From: Pseudomonadota bacterium
GTDB lineage: Bacteria > Pseudomonadota > Alphaproteobacteria > Rhizobiales > Xanthobacteraceae
NCBI GenBank assembly: GCA_023422775.1
Contig: JAFAGM010000082.1
Location: 1 to 41,009, forward strand
DNA: 41,009 bases
Reading direction: 5' to 3'
Below, piece after piece: positions 16,405 to 24,951 of the stretch. The position numbers and the translations under genes are program-made. Numbering within the stretch: the first letter of the stretch is position 1; the number at the start of each line of letters is the position of its first letter. The notes under the pieces were generated by a model. It saw nothing but the letters and a program-made list of their open reading frames with translations. It had not been told where the DNA came from and ran no database searches.

Positions 16405-17682
16405 GTGGCCATTCATATCGTCGATCGGCGCCTGAATCCGGGCGGCAAGAGTCTGGAGAACCGCCAGCGTTTCCTTCGCAGGGCAAAGGCGCTGGTGCAA
16501 GGCGCGGTAAAGAAGTCTTCGCAGGATCGGGACATCAAGGATGTCCTGGAGGGCGGAGAGGTCAACGTCCCGATCGAGGGGATGGATGAGCCGCGTTTCC
16601 GTCGCGAAGGCGGCACCCGCGACATGGTGCTGCCCGGAAACAAGAAGTTCATCGAAGGCGACATGCTGCCGCGCTCCGGCCAGGGCGGCGGCAAAGCAGG
16701 CGGCCCCGGCGAGGGCGACAGCGAGGATGCTTTTCGCTTTGTCCTGAGTCGGGAAGAATTCGTCGACCTGTTCCTCGACGACCTGGAACTGCCCGATCTC
16801 GCCAAGCGGAAGCTTGCCGAGGTGGAGAGCGAGGGCATCCGCAGGGCGGGCTACGCCACGTCAGGCTCGCCCGCGAATATTTCGGTGAGCCGAACCGTCA
16901 GCCGGGCGATGGCCCGGCGCGTCGCATTGCGGCGGCCGCGGCCGGAAGCGCTGGCGGCGCTCGAAGCCGAACTGGAGAATTGCAGCGAGGAAAGGCGCGT
17001 CGAACTTCTGGCCGAGATCGAGGCCTTGAAGCTGAAGATGCGCCGGATCCCGTTCATCGATCCGATCGACATCCGTTACCGGCGTTTCGAGGAGGTTCCG
17101 AAGCCGGTGGCGCAGGCCGTCATGTTCTGCCTGATGGACGTGTCGGGCTCGATGACCGAGCACATGAAGGATCTTGCCAAGCGCTTCTACATGCTGCTCT
17201 ATATTTTCCTGAAGCGGCGGTATCGCCACGTCGAGATCGTATTCATCAGGCATACCGACCGGGCGGAGGAAGTCGACGAGGACACGTTCTTTCACGGCCC
17301 GGCCTCGGGCGGAACGCTCGTATCGAGCGCCTTGCAGGCGATGCACGATATCGTCAGGTCGCGGTTCCGCCCCGCCGACTGGAATATCTATGCGGCGCAG
17401 GCGTCCGACGGCGATAATTCCTACTCCGACGGTGAAGTCTCGGGCAGGCTGCTGACCGAGAAGATCCTGCCGGTCAGCCAGTTCTTCGCCTACCTGGAAG
17501 TCGGCCAGGAAACGGCGACGACCTACGACATGCCAGACTCATCGCTCTGGACGCTCTACCAGCGCCTGCAGGCGGACGGCGCGCCGCTTTCGATGCGCAA
17601 GGTCCACGAACGCAGCGAAATCTTTCCGGTGTTTCAGGATCTGTTCAAGCGCCGTGGAAAGCAGGAGAGGGCCGCAACATGA
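16405..17682 (+). CDS. yeaH: YeaH/DUF444 family protein (von Willebrand-like domain)
   Basis: A 425-residue homologue of E. coli YeaH, the usual partner gene of prkA. The N-terminal half is charged and low in structure, with a Gly-rich segment (RSGQGGGKAGGPGEGDSEDAF) around residues 90-110. The C-terminal half is a von Willebrand factor A-like domain with the metal-site motif DVSGSM starting at residue 245 (Asp245, Ser247, Ser249). It probably works with the kinase in stress signalling, but no biochemical activity is established. The start is a GTG at 16405 with GGCGGAGGCAG upstream. Its end overlaps spoVR by four bases, indicating coupled translation. Confidence 0.95.
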   Translation: MAIHIVDRRLNPGGKSLENRQRFLRRAKALVQGAVKKSSQDRDIKDVLEGGEVNVPIEGMDEPRFRREGGTRDMVLPGNKKFIEGDMLPRSGQGGGKAGGPGEGDSEDAFRFVLSREEFVDLFLDDLELPDLAKRKLAEVESEGIRRAGYATSGSPANISVSRTVSRAMARRVALRRPRPEALAALEAELENCSEERRVELLAEIEALKLKMRRIPFIDPIDIRYRRFEEVPKPVAQAVMFCLMDVSGSMTEHMKDLAKRFYMLLYIFLKRRYRHVEIVFIRHTDRAEEVDEDTFFHGPASGGTLVSSALQAMHDIVRSRFRPADWNIYAAQASDGDNSYSDGEVSGRLLTEKILPVSQFFAYLEVGQETATTYDMPDSSLWTLYQRLQADGAPLSMRKVHERSEIFPVFQDLFKRRGKQERAAT

Positions 17683-19223
17683 CCGCGACGGACCAGTTGC
17701 TGTTTCAGGGCGCGGATTGGGATTTTCCGGCACTGCAGCGCATCTACGACGCCTGCGAAGAGGTCGCGCTCGGGGAACTTGGTCTCGATGTCTATCCGAA
17801 CCAGATCGAGGTCATCACCGCCGAGCAGATGCTGGATGCCTATTCCTCGGTGGGCATGCCGCTGTACTACAAGCACTGGTCATTTGGTAAGCACTTTGCC
17901 TTCCAGGAAGCATCCTACCGCAAGGGCCTGATGGGTCTTGCGTACGAGATCGTCATCAACAGCTCGCCGTGCATCTCCTATCTGATGGAGGAGAATACGG
18001 CGACGATGCAGACGCTGGTGACCGCGCACGCTGCGTTCGGCCACAATCATTTCTTCAAGAACAACTACCTCTTCAAGCAGTGGACCGATGCCGACGGCAT
18101 TCTCGACTACCTGGAGTTTGCCAAGAAATACGTGACGCATTGCGAGCACCGTCACGGCACGCGCGCGGTCGAGCAGACGCTCGATGCGGCCCATGCGCTG
18201 ATGTCGCACGGCATCGACCGCTATCCCGGCAAGAAGAAACTCGATCTGCGCGCCGAGGAAAAGCGGGCGGGAAGGCGCCGCCTGCACGAGGAAGGCTCGT
18301 TCAACGATCTTTGGCGCACCGTTCCAACCGGGCCGATCAAGAGCGAGGTGCTGCTCAATGTCGAGCGCCGGCAGGCCCTGCTCGGGCTGCCACAGGAGAA
18401 CCTGCTCTACTTCCTGGAAAAGACCGCGCCGCGGCTGGCGCCATGGCAGCGCGAGTTGCTGCGCATCGTGCGGCACATCGCGCAGTATTTCTATCCGCAA
18501 AGCCAGACCAAGGTCATGAACGAGGGCACGGCGACCTACGTCCATTATCGCATCATGAAGCGGCTGCACGAGCAGGGTCGGCTATCCGACGGCAATTTCC
18601 TCGAATTCCTGCAGTCCCACACCAACGTCGTGTACCAGCCTGATTTCGACAATCGTCACTTCTCGGGCTTCAACCCCTATGCGCTCGGCTTTGCGATGAT
18701 GCAGGATATCGAGCGCATCGTGACCTCCCCGGAAGAGGAGGACCGCGAATGGTTCCCGGATATCGCCGGATCAGGCGATGTGATGGGCGTGCTGCGCGGC
18801 GTATGGAAGGATTATCGCGACGAAAGCTTCATCAGCCAGTATCTCAGCCCGCGGCTGATACGGCACTTCCGCATGTTCCATCTGCACGACGATCCCGAGG
18901 AGAGCGCCGGCATCCGGGTCGATGCGATCCACGACGAACGCGGCTATCGCCGCGTTCGCCGCGAACTGGCGCGTCAGTATGATGTCGGGTTCATCGATGC
19001 CAATATCGAAGTCGTCGATGTCGATCTCGCCGGCGATCGCCGGCTTATGCTCCGCCATGCGGTGCTGAAGGGGGCGCAACTCAACGAGGTGGATGCCAAG
19101 CGCGTGCTCCAGCATCTCGCCGACCTCTGGAGCTACGACGTCTCGCTCGTCGAGGTCGACCCCACCGGTACGGTGCTCAAGGAATATGTGACGCACCCGC
19201 GCAAGCTCGCCGCCGCGGCTTAG
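17679..19223 (+). CDS. SpoVR family protein (YcgB-like)
   Basis: A 514-residue cytoplasmic member of the SpoVR/YcgB family, almost always found with prkA and yeaH. Typical sequence is seen in WDFPALQRIYDACEEVALGELGLDVYPNQIEVI, SYLMEENTATMQTLVTAHAAFGHNHFFKNNYLF, PQSQTKVMNEGTATYVHYRIM and GFNPYALGFAMMQDIERI. The family is named after a Bacillus sporulation gene, yet occurs in non-sporulating bacteria, where its role is unknown. The conserved His and Glu residues in the middle resemble a metal site, but this is inference. It is last in the operon; a palindromic repeat element follows its stop after 12 bases and could end the transcript. Confidence 0.95.
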   Translation: MTATDQLLFQGADWDFPALQRIYDACEEVALGELGLDVYPNQIEVITAEQMLDAYSSVGMPLYYKHWSFGKHFAFQEASYRKGLMGLAYEIVINSSPCISYLMEENTATMQTLVTAHAAFGHNHFFKNNYLFKQWTDADGILDYLEFAKKYVTHCEHRHGTRAVEQTLDAAHALMSHGIDRYPGKKKLDLRAEEKRAGRRRLHEEGSFNDLWRTVPTGPIKSEVLLNVERRQALLGLPQENLLYFLEKTAPRLAPWQRELLRIVRHIAQYFYPQSQTKVMNEGTATYVHYRIMKRLHEQGRLSDGNFLEFLQSHTNVVYQPDFDNRHFSGFNPYALGFAMMQDIERIVTSPEEEDREWFPDIAGSGDVMGVLRGVWKDYRDESFISQYLSPRLIRHFRMFHLHDDPEESAGIRVDAIHDERGYRRVRRELARQYDVGFIDANIEVVDVDLAGDRRLMLRHAVLKGAQLNEVDAKRVLQHLADLWSYDVSLVEVDPTGTVLKEYVTHPRKLAAAA

Positions 19224-19235
19224 CGGCGGCCCAAG

Positions 19236-19335
19236 CCGTCATCGTCCGCGAAGGCGGACGATCCAGTACGCCGTGACTTCTCGGTTCTATCGCTGAGGCT
19301 AGCGAATACTGGATGCCCCTTCGCGGGGCATGACG
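19236..19335 (+). repeat. Mosaic palindromic intergenic repeat, copy 1
   Basis: A 100-base element starting CCGTCAT and ending ATGACG. It holds a left hairpin (ATCGTCCGC / GCGGACGAT, 9-bp stem, loop GAAG, 19241-19262), inner inverted repeats CCAGTA (19263-19268) and TACTGG (19307-19312), and a right hairpin (ATGCCCC / GGGGCAT, 19313-19331). It lies between the convergent stops of spoVR and korB. Copy 2 at 34322-34422 is in inverse orientation and matches along the full length. Confidence 0.88.
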
Positions 19336-19355
19336 AGGAAAAACTTGATCCGAAT

Positions 19356-20411
19356 CTACCGCAGACTGGCGTTGATCTTGTCCAGTGCGGCCGAGCCGGG
19401 GCACAGATCCTTGGCTTCCAGCGTGTTGAGCGGCGTCTCGACGGTGTCGAGGCTGGCATGCAGATCCTCGGAGTCCGGATCGACATAGAGCAGCCCGGTC
19501 ACGACCTGGCCCTTGGCGGCGTGCTTCTGCAGGAAGGTCATGGCCGCCAGCCGGTCGTTGGCGTCGTAGTCGGCGTCGATTTTGCGCAGCGCCAGCCTGG
19601 TGCCGTCGTGCTGTTCGACGATCTGCACCGAGCCCGGCGCGTAATCGACCGTGATCGGGTCGCGGCCGGTCAGCACGTCGAGGCGGTTCACGGCGTCGTT
19701 GTGTTCGCGCACGTAGTCGAAGCTCTTGGTCGAGCCGGCGTGGTTGTTGAAGGCGATGCAGGGGCTGATGACGTCGATGAACGCCGCGCCTTTGTGGCGG
19801 ATGGCGGCCGCGATCAGCGGCACCAGCTGGGTCTTGTCGCCGGAGAAGCTGCGCGCCACGAAGCTCGCCCCGAGCTGCAGCGCGATCGCCACAAGGTCGA
19901 TGGCGTTGTCGGTGTTCATCACGCCCTTCTTGGACTTCGAGCCGCGGTCGGCGGTGGCCGAGAACTGCCCCTTGGTCAGGCCGTAGACGCCGTTGTTCTC
20001 GACGATATACGTCATGTTGACGCCGCGCCGGATCGAATGCGCGAACTGGCCGAAGCCGATCGAGGCCGAGTCGCCGTCGCCGGAGACGCCGAGATAGATC
20101 AGGTCGCGATTGGCGAGGTTGGCGCCGGTCAGCACCGACGGCATGCGGCCGTGCACCGAATTGAAGCCGTGCGAATTCCCGAGGAAATAGTCCGGCGTCT
20201 TCGACGAGCAGCCGATGCCCGAAATCTTGGCGACGCGGTGCGGCTCGATCGAGAGCTCGTAGCAGGCCTCGATGATCGATGCCGTGATCGAGTCGTGGCC
20301 GCAGCCGGCGCACAGCGTCGAGATCTTGCCCTCGTAGTCGCGATGGGTGTAGCCGAGTTCGTTCTTCGGCAGGCCGGGATGATGGAACTTCGGCTTTGCA
20401 ATGTAGGTCAT
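19356..20411 (-). CDS. korB: 2-oxoacid:acceptor oxidoreductase, beta subunit (KorB-like)
   Basis: The thiamine-diphosphate-binding subunit of a 2-oxoacid:ferredoxin oxidoreductase, which oxidatively decarboxylates 2-oxoacids to acyl-CoA. The 351-residue protein carries CAGCGH with Cys34 and Cys37, probable iron-sulfur ligands, followed by ISGIGCSSKTPDY. The TPP motif runs from GDGDSASIG (residues 111-119) to the Asn of YIVENNGVYGLTKGQ (~138-141). The sequence is of the 2-oxoglutarate-type (KorB) group rather than a pyruvate enzyme, though the substrate is inferred. It starts within the last four bases of the alpha subunit gene and is last of three genes. A palindromic repeat follows its stop. 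Confidence 0.92.
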   Translation of the reverse strand: MTYIAKPKFHHPGLPKNELGYTHRDYEGKISTLCAGCGHDSITASIIEACYELSIEPHRVAKISGIGCSSKTPDYFLGNSHGFNSVHGRMPSVLTGANLANRDLIYLGVSGDGDSASIGFGQFAHSIRRGVNMTYIVENNGVYGLTKGQFSATADRGSKSKKGVMNTDNAIDLVAIALQLGASFVARSFSGDKTQLVPLIAAAIRHKGAAFIDVISPCIAFNNHAGSTKSFDYVREHNDAVNRLDVLTGRDPITVDYAPGSVQIVEQHDGTRLALRKIDADYDANDRLAAMTFLQKHAAKGQVVTGLLYVDPDSEDLHASLDTVETPLNTLEAKDLCPGSAALDKINASLR

Positions 20412-22261
20412 GACACGGCCTTGCGGAGAGGGGTCACCTTCAGGTGGTCCTGATGGTCGCCGATGGCGTTGGCGATGAAGCGCGCGGTGATCGGCGTGCC
20501 GTCATAGTGCAGGATCGGCACCAGCCGGACCGGATCGATGCCGTTCTCGTTGACGATCAGCTGCCGCAGCTGGGCGTCGCGATTCTGTTCGACCACATAG
20601 ACGAAGTCATGGTCGGCGATGAAGCTCGCCACGCTGGAGTGGAACGGGAAGGCGCGGATGCGCATGCGGTCGAGCTGATGCCCGCGCGCTTCCAATAAGC
20701 CGATCGCCTCGTCCATCGCCGGCGCCGTCGAGCCGAAATAGATCACGCCGTATTTGGTCGGCTTGACGGCGTTGGCCTGCAACGGCCGCGGCACCATGTC
20801 CTGCGCGGTTTCGAACTTGCGCACCAGCCGCTGCATGTTGTCGGCGTAGACGGCGCCTTCTTCCGAATAGCGTGCGTAGCGGTCGCGCGAGGTACCGCGG
20901 GTGAAGAACGAGCCCTTGGTCGGATGCGTGCCGGGATAGGTGCGATAGGGAATGCCGTCGCCGTCGACGTCGAGATAGCGGCCGAAGTCGCGGCCGGGTT
21001 CGTCGAGCATCGCAGCGGTCATCACCTTGCCGCGGTCGTACTGCCTTGCGTCATCCCACTTCAGCGGACGGCACAGCCGGTGGTTCATGCCGATGTCGAG
21101 ATCGAGCATCAGGAAGATCATGGTCTGCAGCCGCTCGGCGAGATCGAACGACTGCGCGGCGAACTCGAACGCCTCGGCCGGGTCTTCCGGGAACAGCAGC
21201 ACGTGCTTGGTGTCGCCATGGGAAGCGTAGGCGCAGGCGATGATGTCGCATTGCTGGGTGCGCGTCGGCATGCCGGTCGAGGGACCGGCGCGCTGGATGT
21301 TCATGATCACGGCCGGAATTTCCGCGAAGTACGACAGGCCGATGAACTCGGTCATCAGCGAGATGCCGGGGCCGGAGGTTGCAGTGAAGGCCCGCGCGCC
21401 GTTCCAGGAGGCGCCGATCACGATGCCGATGGAGGCGAGTTCGTCCTCGCCCTGCACGATCGCATATTTCGCCTTGCCCGTTTCAGGGTCGTGCCGCAGC
21501 TTCTTGCAGTGGCTGGTGAAGGCTTCCGCCACCGACGACGAGGGCGTGATCGGATACCAGGCGCAGACGGTGGCGCCGCCATAGACGGCGCCGAGCGCGG
21601 CGGCGCTGTTGCCTTCCATGAAAATGCGCTCGCCGACCTTGTCGGCCTTTTTCACCTGCAGTCCGATCGGGCATTTCAGGTTCTGCAGCGCCCAGTCGCG
21701 GCCGAGATGCAGCGCATGGACATTGGACGACAGCAGCTTCTCCTTGCCCTTGTACTGTTCGCCGATCAGTTGCTCGACCAGCTTCGGGTCCATGTCGAGC
21801 AGGGCGCAGAGCGCGCCGAGATAGATGATGTTCTTGAAAAGCTGGCGCTGGCGCGGATCGCTGTAGGTCGAGTTGGTGATCGCGGTCAGCGGCACGCCGA
21901 TGACGTTGATGTCGGCGCGGAATTTCGACGACGGCATCGGCTTGGTCGAATCGTAGAACAGATAGCCGCCGGGTTCGATCGAGGCGACATCCTTGTCCCA
22001 GGTCTGCGGATTCATCGCCACCATCATGTCGACGCCGCCACCGCGGGCGCCGAGATGGCCGGCTTCGGTGACCCGCACCTCGTACCAGGTGGGAAGCCCC
22101 TGGATGTTGGAGGGGAAGATGTTGCGCGGCGAGACCGGCACGCCGTGGCGCAGGATCGAGCGCGCGAACAGTTCGTTGGCGCTCGCCGAACCGGAGCCGT
22201 TGACGTTGGCGAAGCGGACGACGAAGTCGTTTACGCTGCTGATCGGGCTTTGGTCTGGCAT
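20408..22261 (-). CDS. korA: 2-oxoacid:acceptor oxidoreductase, fused gamma-alpha subunit (KorA-like)
   Basis: A 617-residue protein in which the gamma domain (about residues 8-190, with GVPVSPRNIFPSNIQGLPTWYEVRV and GARGGGVDMMVAMN) is fused to the alpha domain (from about 200; AALGAVYGGATVCAWYPITPSSSVAEAF, ATSGPGISLMTEFIGLSYFAEIPAVI). It binds CoA and part of the TPP site and pairs with the beta subunit. The C-terminal alpha section ends with VVEQNRDAQLRQLIV. The ATG at 22261 (MPDQSPISSVND) has GGGAAC upstream and lies inside the 3' end of the FAD-subunit gene (31-base overlap). Overlap at both ends of this gene points to a tightly coupled operon. Confidence 0.93.
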   Translation of the reverse strand: MPDQSPISSVNDFVVRFANVNGSGSASANELFARSILRHGVPVSPRNIFPSNIQGLPTWYEVRVTEAGHLGARGGGVDMMVAMNPQTWDKDVASIEPGGYLFYDSTKPMPSSKFRADINVIGVPLTAITNSTYSDPRQRQLFKNIIYLGALCALLDMDPKLVEQLIGEQYKGKEKLLSSNVHALHLGRDWALQNLKCPIGLQVKKADKVGERIFMEGNSAAALGAVYGGATVCAWYPITPSSSVAEAFTSHCKKLRHDPETGKAKYAIVQGEDELASIGIVIGASWNGARAFTATSGPGISLMTEFIGLSYFAEIPAVIMNIQRAGPSTGMPTRTQQCDIIACAYASHGDTKHVLLFPEDPAEAFEFAAQSFDLAERLQTMIFLMLDLDIGMNHRLCRPLKWDDARQYDRGKVMTAAMLDEPGRDFGRYLDVDGDGIPYRTYPGTHPTKGSFFTRGTSRDRYARYSEEGAVYADNMQRLVRKFETAQDMVPRPLQANAVKPTKYGVIYFGSTAPAMDEAIGLLEARGHQLDRMRIRAFPFHSSVASFIADHDFVYVVEQNRDAQLRQLIVNENGIDPVRLVPILHYDGTPITARFIANAIGDHQDHLKVTPLRKAVS

Positions 22262-24030
22262 GTCGTTCCCGCGTGAGTCATATCGATGAGGTACTTCTTC
22301 ATGTCCCAGGCGCCGGTGGGGCAACGCTCGGCGCACAGCCCGCAATGCAGGCAGACGTCTTCGTCCTTCACCATGACGCGTCCGGTCTTGAGGCCTTCGG
22401 CGACATAGAGTGCCTGGTCGTGACGCGGCGAGGGCGCTTTCAGCCGCTGCCGCAGGTCCTCTTCCTCGCCATTCTCCGTGAAGGTGATGCAGTCCATCGG
22501 GCAGATGTCGACGCAGGCGTCGCACTCGATGCAGGCGGGCGCGGAGAACACGGTCTGCACGTCGCAGTTCAGGCAGCGCTGCGCCTCACCGAGCGCAAGC
22601 TTGACGTCGTAGCCGAGTTCGACCTCGGCCTTGATGTCCTTCAGCGCGATCACCTTGTCGCGGTGCGGAACCTTGTAGCGCTTGTCGCCGGAGATGTCGT
22701 TGTCATAACTCCACTCGTGGATGCCCATTTTTTGCGAGGAGACGTGCACCTCGGGAAGCGGGCGCTCGTTGATGTCCTCGCCCGACAGCATCCTGTGGAT
22801 CGACAGCGCAGCGTCATGGCCGTGCGCGACCGCCCAGATGATGTTCTTCGGGCCGAATGCCGCGTCGCCGCCGAAGAACACCTTCGGATTCGTCGACACG
22901 AAGGTTTTCGGATCGACCTGCGGCATGTTCCACTTGTCGAACTCGATGCCGCAGTCGCGCTCGATCCAGGGAAATGCATTCTCCTGGCCGACGGCGACCA
23001 GCACGTCGTCGCAGGGGATGGTCTGGTCGGGTTCGCCCGAGGGCACCAGGTTGCGGCGACCCTTGGCGTCGTATTCGGCCTTCACCTTCTGGAAGGTGAC
23101 GCCGATCAGCTTGCCCGCGACGTGCTTGAAGGCCACCGGCACCATGAAGTTGAGGATCGGGATATCCTCGTGAAGCGCGTCTTCCTTTTCCCAGGGGCTC
23201 GCCTTCATTTCCTCGAAGCCGGAGCGCACGATCACCTTGACGTCCTCGCCGCCGAGGCGGCGCGCGGTGCGGCAGCAGTCCATCGCGGTGTTGCCGCCGC
23301 CGAGCACGATGACGCGCCGGCCGATCTTCTCGACATGGCCGAACGAAACCGACGCCAGCCATTCGATGCCGATGTGGATGTTGGCGGCGGCTTCCTTGCG
23401 GCCGGGGATGTCGAGTTCGCGGCCGCGCGGTGCGCCGGAGCCGATGAAGATCGCGTCGTAGTTTTCAGCCATCAGCTTCTTCAGGCTGTCGATGCGATGG
23501 CCGCCCTTGAAGTCGACGCCGAGGTTGAGGATGTAGTCGGTCTCCTCGTCGATCACGGTGTCCGGCAGGCGGAACTTTGGAATCTGGCTCCGCATCATGC
23601 CGCCCGCCTTCGGATCGGCATCGAAAACGGTGCAGTGATAGCCGATCGGGGCGAGATCGCGGGCCACCGCCAGCGAGGCCGGACCGCCGCCGACCAGCGC
23701 GATGCGCTTGCCGTTCTTCGCCACAGGCTTCGGCATGCGCTGCCTGACGTCATCCTTGAAGTCGGCGGCGACGCGCTTCAGCCGGCAGATCGCGACCGGC
23801 GTTTCCTCGACGCGGCCGCGGCGGCATGCGGGCTCGCACGGACGGTCGCAGGTGCGTCCCAGAATTCCGGGAAACACGTTGGACTTCCAGTTGATCATGT
23901 AGGCGTCGCTGTAACGCCCTTCCGCAATCAAACGAATGTATTCGGGAACCGGCGTGTGAGCGGGGCAGGCCCATTGGCAATCGACCACTTTGTGAAAGTA
24001 GTCTGGCGCCGAGATGTCAGTCGGTTTCAT
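22231..24030 (-). CDS. NAD(P)/FAD-dependent iron-sulfur electron-transfer subunit (GltD-like)
   Basis: A 599-residue flavoprotein that probably passes electrons between NAD(P) and the 2-oxoacid oxidoreductase encoded by the next two genes. Residues ~1-90 form the Cys-rich GltD-type domain (CQWACPAHTPVPEYIRLI, LGRTCDRPCEPACRRG). The FAD loop is IALVGGGPASLAVARDL and the NAD(P) loop is VIVLGGGNTAMDCCRTA. The C-terminal 100 residues add a two-cluster ferredoxin (CIECDACVDICPMDC and CLHCGLCAERCP). I chose the ATG at 24030 (MKPTDISAPDYF) because AAGG lies 5 bases upstream; a GTG five codons earlier at 24045 is the alternative. It is first in the operon. Confidence 0.92.
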   Translation of the reverse strand: MKPTDISAPDYFHKVVDCQWACPAHTPVPEYIRLIAEGRYSDAYMINWKSNVFPGILGRTCDRPCEPACRRGRVEETPVAICRLKRVAADFKDDVRQRMPKPVAKNGKRIALVGGGPASLAVARDLAPIGYHCTVFDADPKAGGMMRSQIPKFRLPDTVIDEETDYILNLGVDFKGGHRIDSLKKLMAENYDAIFIGSGAPRGRELDIPGRKEAAANIHIGIEWLASVSFGHVEKIGRRVIVLGGGNTAMDCCRTARRLGGEDVKVIVRSGFEEMKASPWEKEDALHEDIPILNFMVPVAFKHVAGKLIGVTFQKVKAEYDAKGRRNLVPSGEPDQTIPCDDVLVAVGQENAFPWIERDCGIEFDKWNMPQVDPKTFVSTNPKVFFGGDAAFGPKNIIWAVAHGHDAALSIHRMLSGEDINERPLPEVHVSSQKMGIHEWSYDNDISGDKRYKVPHRDKVIALKDIKAEVELGYDVKLALGEAQRCLNCDVQTVFSAPACIECDACVDICPMDCITFTENGEEEDLRQRLKAPSPRHDQALYVAEGLKTGRVMVKDEDVCLHCGLCAERCPTGAWDMKKYLIDMTHAGTTCQTKARSAA

Positions 24031-24045
24031 TCCTACCTTGTCCAC

Positions 24046-24271
24046 GCAATTTCAAGGAAAGCGTGGCCTTATTTTGCCTGTGAACGCTCAACCGGCGTTC
24101 TTGTGGTTTCTGAATTGCATCATACACTTATCTTATTAGAGCCATTCCAGACCGTTCACAAAGGCAATTTTGCGCGATCTCCTACGTTTCGATTGCATGG
24201 GAGCGGTCATTGATGTCGTAGCCGCGCTGCGGCAGTGCAGCATGTGCAGTGCGGAAGGAGACGGGCGCGGT
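24046..24271. promoter_or_regulatory. Upstream region of the 2-oxoacid oxidoreductase operon with an inverted repeat
   Basis: No gene is seen in these 226 bases, which must contain the operon promoter. GAACGC (24082-24087) and GCGTTC (24095-24100) form a 6-bp inverted repeat with a 7-base spacer, 52-70 bases before the chosen start. It could be an operator; no known consensus matched. A relatively AT-rich patch follows (around 24110-24140). Confidence 0.3.
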
Positions 24272-24940
24272 CTAGCCGCCGATGTCGCTCTTGGCGATGT
24301 CCCACATCAGCCTGTAGACGCCGCTCGTGATCAGCAGCGGCTTGAACGCCGCATTGTTCGTCAACCGTGCTGCCGCAGCAGGCACCGCGCCAACGTCTGT
24401 GGCATCGATCAGCACGAACCAGTCGCCCGCGCCGGGATTGGTGGCCGAGGGGTTGTCGGTGATCGGCTTCGACAGCGCCGGATCGCTCTCGATCAGGTGC
24501 ATGGAGATGATGCCGTCGAGGCTGGCCGGATCGAGTTGTTCCTGCAGCGCGGCGCGCAACTTGTCTTCACCGCCGGATGGTGGACGCAGCCTGACAATGC
24601 CGAGCGCCGCACCGCGGCCGGTGCCGCGGCTGATCGTGATGCGCGCAACCGCGCGGATCATGTCCTTGAAGCGCGCAATGTTGGCCTTCGACCACGCCGT
24701 CTGGTTTGCCAGCGCGGTGCGGTAGGCCGGGCTGTCGAGCACCTCGAATGCTTCGGTCGAGTAGAGGCTGAGATATTTCGGATTGCCCTCGTGCGCGACA
24801 TAGCGGCGGGCTTCCAGGAAGCCTTCGATCGCGACCCGTTCCTCGAGATGCTCGCGGTCGTACCAGCGATTGAATTCGGCTTCGTTGGTGGCATCGATGT
24901 TCATCGACGTCAGCAGCATGCCTTTTCCCGCCATCGGCAT
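24272..24940 (-). CDS. Conserved hypothetical protein, ferredoxin-like (dimeric alpha/beta barrel) type, last gene of the pqq operon
   Basis: A 222-residue soluble protein without signal peptide. The first half (LLTSMNIDATNEAEFNRWYDREHLEERVAIEGFLEARRYVA, then YLSLYSTEAFEVLDSPAYRTAL) resembles small dimeric alpha/beta-barrel proteins of the EthD/DUF4286 kind. The second half (GIVRLRPPSGGEDKLRAALQEQLDPA, DWFVLIDATDVGAVPAAAARL) may be a diverged repeat of the same fold. No catalytic motif is recognised. The ATG at 24940 has AGGGAA upstream and lies 11 bases after the hydrolase stop, so it is probably transcribed with pqqA-E. Whether it takes part in PQQ synthesis is unknown. Confidence 0.75.
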   Translation of the reverse strand: MPMAGKGMLLTSMNIDATNEAEFNRWYDREHLEERVAIEGFLEARRYVAHEGNPKYLSLYSTEAFEVLDSPAYRTALANQTAWSKANIARFKDMIRAVARITISRGTGRGAALGIVRLRPPSGGEDKLRAALQEQLDPASLDGIISMHLIESDPALSKPITDNPSATNPGAGDWFVLIDATDVGAVPAAAARLTNNAAFKPLLITSGVYRLMWDIAKSDIGG

Positions 24941-24951
24941 TTTCTTGTTCC

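Noticed and set aside
14577..16412. 611-codon minus-strand open frame
   Set aside because: It is antisense to prkA and shows no domain or start signal.
22273..24213. 646-codon plus-strand open frame
   Set aside because: It is antisense to the FAD/Fe-S subunit gene, which has unmistakable cofactor motifs on the other strand.
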